Source of the DNA: CAYJXJ01 sp964374095
GTDB taxonomy: Bacteria > Elusimicrobiota > Elusimicrobia > UBA1565 > UBA9628
Assembly (NCBI GenBank): GCA_964374095.1
Contig: CAYJXJ010000215.1
Coordinates: 1-7,098 of the forward strand
Direction of reading: 5' to 3'
Length of the DNA: 7,098 bases
The position numbers and the translations under genes were made by a program. Below the pieces are notes generated by a model, which was not told the DNA's origin, made no database searches, and saw only the letters and a program-made list of their open reading frames with translations. Shown piece after piece: positions 1-4,687 of the stretch (within the stretch, counting starts at the first letter, position 1; each line of letters opens with the position of its first letter).

Positions 1-54
1 CCCCCCCCCGCCCCCCGCCCCCCCCGCCCCCCCCCCCCCCCCCCCCCCCCCCCG
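1..54. repeat. C-homopolymer / low-complexity contig edge
   Basis: The first 53 bases are C except for three isolated G residues at 10, 17 and 26. On the coding strand of the neighbouring gene this reads as a run of G that would encode polyglycine. It starts abruptly after the ordinary coiled-coil coding sequence has drifted into Gly/Pro/Ala-rich codons at about 55-90. Reads running off the contig leftwards would end in poly-G, which is the typical dark-cycle artefact of two-colour Illumina chemistry. I therefore regard it as a probable sequencing or assembly artefact rather than genome sequence. A true GC-rich repeat cannot be excluded. Confidence 0.6.
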
Positions 55-1513
55 CGGCCCGCCCCGGGCCGCGCGGGCCCGGGGGCCAACGCCCGCTCCG
101 CTTCCGCCAGCCGGCCGCGCAATTCCTCGGCCAGGAGCGCCTGGGCCCTGAGCTTCTCGGACCACGAGGACCGCTCGGCGTCCCGCAGGCGCTCCAACTC
201 CGCGATCCGGTCGCTTTGCTCCCGGCGCCGCCGGGTCCGGATGTCGAGCTCATCCTCGTTCTGCTCGGACTCCCTACGGCGCAGCTCGGCTTGCGCGGCC
301 GCCGCCGCCTCGGCCGCCCGGGCCGACTCCTGGGAGACTAGGAGCCGCGACTCGAGCTCCGCGGCCCGCGCCGANNNNNNNNNNNNNNNNNNNNNNNNNN
401 NNNNNNNNNNNNNNNNNNNNNNNNNNNNNNNNNNNNNNNNNNNNNNNNNNNNNNNNNNNNNNNNNNNNNNNNNNCGCGGGCCGCCGTGAGCTCCTCCGAC
501 CGCGGGGCGCCCCCGGCGACGAGCAGGCGCTCCAACTCCGCGATCCGGTCGCTTTGCTCCCGGCGCCGCTGGGCCTGCATCTCGTGCTCCTTGCCGTTCT
601 GTTCCAACTCCCGGCGGCGCAACTCGACTTGCGCGGCCGCCGCCGCCTCGGCCGCCTGGGCCGACTCCTGGGAGACTAGGAGCCGCGACTCGAGCTCCGC
701 GGCCCGCGCCGAAAGACGCGCCGCTTCCGCGCGGGCCGCCGTGAGCTCCTCCGACCGCGGGGCGCCCCCGGCGACGAGCAGGCGTTCCAGATCGGCGGCC
801 CGCGCCGAGAGGCGCGCCGCCTGGGCCTGAGCCGACTTGAGCCGCTCGCACCAAGGGGCATCCGCGGCGACCAGCAGACGCCCCAGTTCCGCGATCTGGT
901 CGCTTTGCTCCCAGCACTTCTTCCTCCACACGTTGAGCCCCATCTCGTGCTCGCGGACGCGCGCCTCCAAGCGATCCGCGGCGATCCCGGCGCTCTTGCG
1001 CTGCTCCGCTTCGCGCGCGTCGGCCGCCGCGGCCCGGCGGCGCCAGAATTCGGCTTCGGCGCCCGGAGCGGGCCCGGGCGCGGCCTCCAGTTCACGGAGG
1101 CGGCGGCCAAGGGCATCCGCCCGGACCTGGGACTCCAGGGCCTTTGCTTTCCAAGACTCCAACTCCCCGGAGTCGGGGACGGCCGCGCGCTCGGCCGTCT
1201 CCAGCCTGCGGCGGTGCTCCTCCTCGAGCCGCAGGCGGAGCGACTCGTGCTCGGTCTCAAGCTGCGAACGCCGATTGGCGAGATTCTGCTGGAGGTAAGC
1301 GCTCTCCGCTTCCCATTGCTTCTTGAGGGTCTCCTCGGACTTGGCCCGCATCTTGATCTGCCAGTCCGCGCTGCGCGCCAGGTCTGCGTTGGATTTCTGC
1401 AAGGCGCCGAGGCGCTCGAGCGCCCAGCGCAGGGCCATGCGCAGGGTGTCGGGATTGTCGATGCGGTCGAGCTGCGACGGATCGACGGGCGAGCCTTCCT
1501 GGGGATCGCTCAT
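55..1513 (-). CDS. Coiled-coil repeat protein, C-terminus missing (crosses assembly gap)
   Basis: Function not recognised. The ATG at 1513 is forced: an in-frame TAG lies two codons upstream. Only a weak AGG sits upstream as ribosome site. Residues 1-50 are an acidic then helical head (DRIDNPDTLRMALRWALERL). From about residue 50 onward the protein is almost entirely Glu/Arg/Ala/Leu/Gln-rich, heptad-like coiled coil, with one Pro/Gly/Ala break near residues 145-152. No signal peptide or membrane segment is visible, so it is probably cytoplasmic. Degenerate modules of about 32 residues (xLERLLVAGGAPRSEELTAA type) are embedded in an 85-residue tandem unit. The frame as written changes at the N gap (375-474): read straight through, it ends 12 codons later at 338. 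The repeat resumes in another frame and stays open to the window edge, so the apparent stop is an artefact of gap length. A structural or scaffolding role is inference only. It is followed by no gene in the window, and the exporter upstream is separated by 91 bp. Confidence 0.75.
185..374 (-). repeat. 255-bp tandem repeat, downstream copy cut by the gap
   Basis: Copy of 523-712 displaced by 338 bases as written, which becomes 255 once the N gap is taken as 17. Read on the minus strand from 374 it gives the same SARAAELES, RRRREQSDRIAELERL order as the other copy, and diverges only after about position 185. Left of that the protein continues as a more degenerate module (SSWSEKLRAQALLAEELRG) before the Gly/Pro-rich low-complexity end. 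Confidence 0.85.
375..474. other. Assembly gap of exactly 100 N
   Basis: Exactly 100 undetermined bases, the conventional placeholder for a gap of unknown size. It falls inside the 255-bp tandem repeat of the coiled-coil gene. In the complete neighbouring unit the two flanking sequences (ending at 712 and starting at 730) are separated by 17 bases, 713-729. The real gap is therefore predicted to be 17 bp, or 17 plus a multiple of 255 bp if units were collapsed. Either value restores the reading frame, whereas 100 does not. Confidence 0.95.
523..712 (-). repeat. 255-bp tandem repeat, complete unit (segment matching 185-374)
   Basis: This stretch is nearly identical to 185-374: the block 523-569 matches 185-231 exactly, and the block up to 712 matches that up to 374 with few substitutions (for example cctggg against cccggg). 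Next to it, 475-529 is identical over 55 bases to 730-784. Together these define a 255-bp (85-codon) tandem unit, of which 475-729 is one full copy. It encodes QSDRIAELERLL-type and SARAAELESRLL-type coiled-coil segments. Near-identity at the DNA level, silent positions included, indicates recent duplication or ongoing homogenisation. Confidence 0.85.
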
Positions 1514-1574
1514 TGCCTATATAAAAGGAAGCCCCCGCGGCAAGGACCCGCGGCGCGGCCGCCACTATGCAGGA

Positions 1575-1590
1575 TAACAGGGGGGTGTTA
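1575..1590. promoter_or_regulatory. Inverted repeat TAACA-G6-TGTTA ahead of coiled-coil gene
   Basis: Perfect 5-bp arms around a run of six G, lying between the exporter permease stop and the coiled-coil ATG. On the minus strand a weak promoter can be drawn across it: TTGTTT, 17 bp, TATCCT. It could be an operator or a weak transcript-end hairpin; no U-tract follows it. The arms are short, so chance is a real possibility. Confidence 0.2.
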
Positions 1591-1604
1591 AGAAAACAAG
1601 GCCC

Positions 1605-2414
1605 CTAATGGAGGCCCAGCGACCCATCTTCCTTGGCGCGGCGCACACCCCAGCGGAGCACGGCCACCCCCACGGGAAGCAGCGCGACCGCGAAAGCCGC
1701 GAGCGCGGCCAACTCCCGGCCCAGGCCCGCGGGGCCGGCCCCGAGCAGCAGCGCCCGGCGCAGCGCCTCCAGGGAAAAGGTCAAGGGAAATATCCGGGCC
1801 ATGGCCTGGAGGCTTTCCGGCAGAACGCTCAGCGGGAAGTAGACCCCGGCCAACAGCCTGGAAATCCCGCTTAAGACCGCGGTCACGGGCGACCCCCGCT
1901 TGAATACCAGCGCCAGCCCCGCTGAAGCCAGGCCCAGGCCCGCGAGGGCGGCGACCGTCAGCGCGACCGTCGCGGCCGCGGCGCCCCAGTGCGCCTTGGA
2001 GAGGTCCGCGTCGAGAATGAGCGCCCCGATCAGCAGGTGGGCCAGGGCGCGCAACGTCGTCAGGACGAAGCTCCATGCCGAACCGGCCAGGATCACGGTC
2101 CGCAGGGGGGTCGGCGTGACGAGGATCGCCTCCAGGGTGCCGTTGCCCCGCTCGGCGTCGAGGACGGCGGAGAAGCTGTTGAGGGCCGCGGACTGGTAGC
2201 CCGCGAAGGCGATCCCGATCAGGGCGAAGGCGAAGTAGTCCCCGCCGTAGGCCGCCAGGTGGGGGCCGGCGCCCGGAACGAAGGTCCGGGCGACAAAGTA
2301 GAACACCAGCACCTGGGCCGAGAGGCGCAGGAGGTCGAAGGCGAAGAAGGACTTGTAGCTCATCTGCTCGCGCAGGTCGCGCTTGAAAAATGCCCAGGCG
2401 ATCCCCGCGGCCAT
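1605..2414 (-). CDS. ABC-2 type transporter permease
   Basis: Membrane subunit of an ABC exporter, paired with the ATPase encoded just upstream. From the chosen ATG it has 269 residues, normal for ABC-2 permeases. It shows an amphipathic start (FFKRDLREQMSYK, 9-21), about six hydrophobic segments (roughly 25-45, 58-78, 105-135, 145-172, 175-200, 236-254), the cytoplasmic ERGNGTLEAILVTPTP segment at 88-103 and the family motif GVYFPLSVLPESLQ at 190-203. An upstream in-frame ATG at 2462 would add 16 Gly/Pro-rich residues and overlap the ATPase by 44 nt with its GGAGG directly abutting the start. I prefer 2414, which lies 4 nt after the ATPase stop with GAGGG just upstream, and so suggests translational coupling. 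Substrate unknown; drug-, lipid- or glycan-type exports are all possible. Confidence 0.88.
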   Translation of the reverse strand: MAAGIAWAFFKRDLREQMSYKSFFAFDLLRLSAQVLVFYFVARTFVPGAGPHLAAYGGDYFAFALIGIAFAGYQSAALNSFSAVLDAERGNGTLEAILVTPTPLRTVILAGSAWSFVLTTLRALAHLLIGALILDADLSKAHWGAAAATVALTVAALAGLGLASAGLALVFKRGSPVTAVLSGISRLLAGVYFPLSVLPESLQAMARIFPLTFSLEALRRALLLGAGPAGLGRELAALAAFAVALLPVGVAVLRWGVRRAKEDGSLGLH

Positions 2415-2418
2415 GCCC

Positions 2419-3207
2419 TCAGGTCCCCCCCCCGCCTGCGGCGGTCGCCCGGATGAAGACATCCTCCAGGCTGCCGCCCGGGGCGAAGCTCCGCCGCAGC
2501 GCCGCCGGGCCCCCGCAGGCCGCCAGCCGGCCCCGGTGGAGTATGCCGATGCGGTCCGCGAGGCCTTCGGCCTCGGTGGTGTTGTGGGTGGTCACAAGCA
2601 CGGTGCGGCCCGCGGCGGCGAAATCCCGGATCACGCGGCGCAGGTGGGCCGCGGCGGCCGGGTCCAGGCTCCGGGTCGGCTCGTCCATGAACACGATGCG
2701 GCCCGCCCCCAGCATGCTGCGCGCCAGGGCCAGCTTCTGACGGTTGCCGGTGGAGCATTCCTGGTAGCGGCGGTCGAGGTCCTCCATGCCGAGCCGCGCC
2801 GCCGCGGATTCGATCCGGCGGCGGGCCTCGTCTTCGGACAAACGGTAGAGCGCGGCGAAGAACTCCAGGTTCTGGCGGCCCGTCAGCCGCCAGTAAAAGC
2901 CGCGATCCTCGCCGAGGACCAAGCTGACGAGCGCCTTGGCCCGATCCTCATGGCGGACGACGTCAAAGCCGCCGAGGCGCGCCGTGCCGGAGGTGGGCAG
3001 GACCAGCGAAGAGAGGATCTTAAGGAGCGTGGTCTTGCCCGCGCCGTTGGGACCCAGCAGGACAAAGACCTCGCCCTCCGCCACGCTCAGGTCCACCCCG
3101 TCGAGGGCTCGCACCGGCGGGGGGCGCCGGCCCCCCAGCCAGTCGAGCAGCCCGGTCCCCGGGTGAAAAATCTTGCGGAGGGCCCGAACCTCGATGGCGG
3201 GCGTCAT
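2419..3207 (-). CDS. ABC transporter ATP-binding protein (ABC-2 exporter)
   Basis: Nucleotide-binding subunit that powers the permease encoded next. 262 residues with all core motifs in order: Walker A GPNGAGKTT (52-60), signature CSTGNRQ (151-157, in place of LSGGQ), Walker B plus catalytic Glu IVFMDEP (171-177, E176), D-loop SLD (180-182), H-loop His208 and a C-terminal SLEDVF element (246-251) typical of DrrA/CcmA-like exporter ATPases. The Q-loop glutamine appears replaced: the aligned segment is SLVLGEDRGFYWRLTGRQNL, with Glu100 where Gln is usual. A Pro/Gly/Arg insert (about 17-32) follows strand one. The ATG at 3207 has a GGAG about 6 nt upstream and overlaps an upstream TGA as ATGA. 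Exact substrate cannot be told. Confidence 0.92.
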   Translation of the reverse strand: MTPAIEVRALRKIFHPGTGLLDWLGGRRPPPVRALDGVDLSVAEGEVFVLLGPNGAGKTTLLKILSSLVLPTSGTARLGGFDVVRHEDRAKALVSLVLGEDRGFYWRLTGRQNLEFFAALYRLSEDEARRRIESAAARLGMEDLDRRYQECSTGNRQKLALARSMLGAGRIVFMDEPTRSLDPAAAAHLRRVIRDFAAAGRTVLVTTHNTTEAEGLADRIGILHRGRLAACGGPAALRRSFAPGGSLEDVFIRATAAGGGGT

Positions 3208-3345
3208 GGCGCTCCGCCCTCCCGCGCCGGCGGCAAGCGCGCGCGCAGGAGAAACCCCGCCGCCGGACCCAGACCGCGGCGGCCAAGGTCAGGCCCGTCG
3301 TGGCCAAAACGGCCCGGTCCGGCGCGCCGTAGGGAATTCAAGGCC
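3204..3345 (-). pseudogene. Possible frameshifted C-terminal tail of a lost membrane protein
   Basis: On the minus strand after a TGA at about 3343, one frame reads IPYGAPDRAVLATTGLTLAA and then AVWVRRR, a membrane-like helix followed by Arg, with almost every third base G or C. A one-base shift in the CGG/G-rich run near 3255-3263 leads to a frame ending FLLRARLPPAREGGAP and a TGA that overlaps the ATPase start as ATGA, the usual junction of coupled genes. This suggests the end of a gene once upstream in the exporter operon, now truncated and frameshifted, or a sequencing indel. No start or identifiable domain remains, and chance is possible in such GC-rich DNA. Confidence 0.3.
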
Positions 3346-3522
3346 ACGTTGACTCGACATTCGTTCCCACATATGGGAGAGTAACTCCAAAATCGGTGTC
3401 CGTCAAGGCCCGGCGGGAGAAACGCTCTTAGGGACCGATACCGGGGGCTATCTCCGCAGCCATTACGGCGACCTCGCCGCATTGACCGGCCCCGACGATC
3501 CGATGCGCGACTTTCGTCGAGC
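3346..3522. other. Stretch without a recognisable gene
   Basis: Short open frames run through on both strands, but none has believable composition; minus-strand translations are Arg/Gly-rich and read through from neighbouring frames. It contains an imperfect dyad TCCCACATATGGGA at 3363-3376 and a weak plus-strand promoter look-alike with nothing downstream to transcribe. Together with its flanks it looks like decayed sequence between the nucleotidyltransferase cassette and the exporter. Confidence 0.4.
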
Positions 3523-3840
3523 TCATCGCAGGAGGCATCCCCGCCCCTGGCCCGTCGCGAGGTCCAGCCTCCACTCGAAGCCCCTCCCACGACCGTGGAG
3601 CTTGCCGCCGCTGTCGCAGACCTAGGGTCCTTCCTGGCCCTGAGGGCGCCCCAGGCGCCTGCACTCCAGGCTCAGGTCAGGGTCGCCGCGGCTAAGGAAA
3701 ATGGCGTGGCGGCTGAGCGCCGCGCGGGTCGCCCCCGCGTCCAGGCCCGAAAGACCCACCCGGATTCCCCCCACCTCAAGGCACAGGCTGTTGGTCCGCA
3801 TTCCGGTGAAATCAAGGCACATGTCCGTGCCTGGGGTCAA
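3523..3840 (-). pseudogene. Remnant resembling the N-terminus of an HPr-kinase-like protein
   Basis: A TTG at 3840 (or ATG at 3822) opens a frame reading LCLEVGGIRVGLSGLD, then RHAIFLSRGDPDLSLECRR. It is closed by a TAG at 3622-3624, but the same frame continues sensibly as VCDSGGKLHGRGRGFEWRLD and LATGQGRGCLLR until a TGA at 3523. The pattern 'beta strand, then FLS..PDL.LE, then a strand-rich segment' resembles the N-terminal region of HprK-like proteins that often sit in peptide or export clusters. That family match is from memory and uncertain. The kinase core with its P-loop (GxxxxGKS/T) is absent downstream. With one internal stop and no C-terminal domain, I read it as a pseudogene. It lies 39 bp after the nucleotidyltransferase stop. 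Confidence 0.4.
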
Positions 3841-3879
3841 TGGCGCAGAACTTGAGCCCTGAGGGACCGGCGTCGCCGG

Positions 3880-4362
3880 TCACGGCGCGCCGCGTCGCTT
3901 CTCCACCCACCAGTCGCGGAAGGCTCTGAGCCGAGGCAGCGACTCCCGGTCCCTGACTCGCCCCGAAGCCTCCTTGCTGTGAATGATATCGTCGAGATGG
4001 CAGACACGCAGGCCCTCGACGATGATGGCGCGCGCGTCCGCCGCGGCGAAAGTCTCGATGCCATCCGGAGCGAAGATGAGGTCGAGATCAAAGGGGCCGT
4101 AGCGAAGCTGCACGAAGTCCTTGCCGCGCTCGATCTCTTCTCGGTGCCGGGGCGTGAGTGGGAAACCTAGTTCGGTCAGCGCCACGACCAAGGCATGCCC
4201 GTTCTCCGGGCTCTTCTCCACGAACAAGTCAACGTCCTGAGTGGTGTCCGGGTAGCCCAGGATAATGGCCCCCGACTTGCCCAAGAACAGGTACCGGACG
4301 CCGTGCTTCGTAAAGGAAGCGGCGACCTCCTGGGCCTGGCGATACTCAAAGGCTCCGGCCAT
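3880..4362 (-). CDS. Nucleotidyltransferase, probable toxin-like partner (AbiEii/MenT-like)
   Basis: A 160-residue protein of the minimal nucleotidyltransferase (DNA polymerase beta-like) fold. Visible motifs: LFLGKSGAIILGYP with the GxS loop at 28-31 (GKSG), metal-binding DVD at 43-45 (TQDVDLFV), a third acidic strand FDLDLIF at 91-97, and the C-terminal helix HLDDIIHSKEASGRVRDRE at 122-140, matching the 'L-D-x-I-x-x-K-x-x-x-x-R-x-x-D' pattern of AbiEii/MenT-type enzymes. Such enzymes transfer nucleotides, in some cases to tRNA acceptor ends, and act as type IV toxins; others have no known toxic role. The frame is open to 4494, but residues before Met at 4362 are not domain-like and overlap the upstream gene. 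The 4362 ATG overlaps that gene by 17 nt. Catalytic residues look intact. The toxin role is inference. Confidence 0.8.
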   Translation of the reverse strand: MAGAFEYRQAQEVAASFTKHGVRYLFLGKSGAIILGYPDTTQDVDLFVEKSPENGHALVVALTELGFPLTPRHREEIERGKDFVQLRYGPFDLDLIFAPDGIETFAAADARAIIVEGLRVCHLDDIIHSKEASGRVRDRESLPRLRAFRDWWVEKRRGAP

Positions 4363-4555
4363 AACCGAGCCAAGCGGGCAGGGAGTCTTGGCACCACCGC
4401 CGGTACTCGGCCATTGTTTCGAAGGCGCGGAAGGGCGCGTCATCGAGCACCGGCTTGTGCGTGTGTATAAATTCGTATCGCATGCGCTGCTCAAGCGATC
4501 TTCCGGAGGCCGCTTCGAATTCCTCGATCCACTCCAGCCGAGTTCGATCGTTCAT
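4346..4555 (-). CDS. Small 69-residue protein, candidate antitoxin/partner of the nucleotidyltransferase
   Basis: Family not recognised with certainty. The protein has a charged amphipathic N-terminus (NDRTRLEWIEEFEAASGRSL, 2-21), a central RMRYEFIHTHKPVLDDAPF segment (24-42) and an aromatic-rich end (YRRWCQDSLPAWLGYGR, 51-67). No membrane segment or signal is present. Composition and length are protein-like rather than a shadow frame, and it precedes and overlaps the nucleotidyltransferase by 17 nt, the usual small-partner-first order of toxin-antitoxin pairs. No Shine-Dalgarno is visible before the ATG at 4555, but a good -10 ends 6 nt upstream, implying a leaderless mRNA. Being a DNA-binding antitoxin is only a guess; it has no obvious helix-turn-helix or ribbon-helix-helix pattern. 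Confidence 0.7.
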   Translation of the reverse strand: MNDRTRLEWIEEFEAASGRSLEQRMRYEFIHTHKPVLDDAPFRAFETMAEYRRWCQDSLPAWLGYGRSL

Positions 4556-4561
4556 GAAGCA

Positions 4562-4590
4562 AGTTTAGCATCTCCACGGGTGCATCTCAA
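4562..4590 (-). promoter_or_regulatory. Candidate sigma-70 promoter (extended -10) for the nucleotidyltransferase cassette
   Basis: On the minus strand: -35 TTGAGA (4590-4585, 5 of 6 matches), a 17-bp spacer, and -10 TAAACT (4567-4562, 4 of 6) preceded by TGC, which forms an extended -10. Counting 7 bases past the hexamer puts +1 at 4555, exactly the A of the first ATG. This fits the missing ribosome-binding site and predicts a leaderless transcript. Confidence 0.55.
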
Positions 4591-4602
4591 TGGGAGATCC
4601 CA
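4584..4602. promoter_or_regulatory. Dyad next to the -35 box, possible operator
   Basis: Two overlapping perfect 5-bp dyads: TGGGA-TC-TCCCA on the minus strand (4602-4591), which abuts the -35 hexamer, and ATCTC-AATGG-GAGAT on the plus strand (4584-4598), which covers it. The placement is right for autoregulation of a toxin-antitoxin operon by its own products, but the arms are short and no repressor is identified. Confidence 0.3.
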
Positions 4603-4650
4603 CTATTGCCGCCAGGGAATTGCCGAAGCGAAGGGAAAGTTCAGGCCTGA

Positions 4651-4687
4651 TGATCGGCGGGATGTTCTATGTTTCTCCAGCCGATCA
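4651..4687 (-). terminator. Inverted repeat spanning the oxidoreductase stop codon
   Basis: Perfect 8-bp arms TGATCGGC / GCCGATCA separated by 21 nt; on the minus strand the first arm contains the TGA stop of the FAD oxidoreductase. A perfect 10-bp palindrome TCAGGCCTGA (4641-4650) follows directly. No U-tract is present, so it is not a classical intrinsic terminator. It could be an mRNA 3'-end stabiliser or a Rho-assisted end before the independent cassette. Confidence 0.3.

Noticed and set aside
338..374. Apparent end of the coiled-coil protein (RRGPRSSSRGS then stop)
   Set aside because: Caused by the arbitrary 100-N gap; the repeat continues in another frame.
185..784. CRISPR or mobile-element interpretation of the repeats
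   Set aside because: Repeats are 255 bp, tandem, in frame and protein coding, with no spacers, transposase or terminal inverted repeats.
905..1591. Long plus-strand open frame opposite the coiled-coil gene
   Set aside because: Shadow frame created by GC-rich coding DNA; the minus strand has coherent coiled-coil repeats and a stop-defined start.
3349..3377. Plus-strand TTGACT, 17 bp, TATGGG promoter look-alike
   Set aside because: Weak -10 and no plus-strand gene downstream.
2383..3384. 333-codon plus-strand open frame opposite the ABC ATPase
   Set aside because: Antisense to an ATPase with all core motifs; its own translation is Arg/Pro/Gly/Ala-rich with no domain.
3204..3590. 128-codon minus-strand frame ending at the ATPase start, taken as a whole gene
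   Set aside because: Arg/Gly/Ser-rich and without domain character over most of its length; only its last residues and the ATGA overlap are suggestive.
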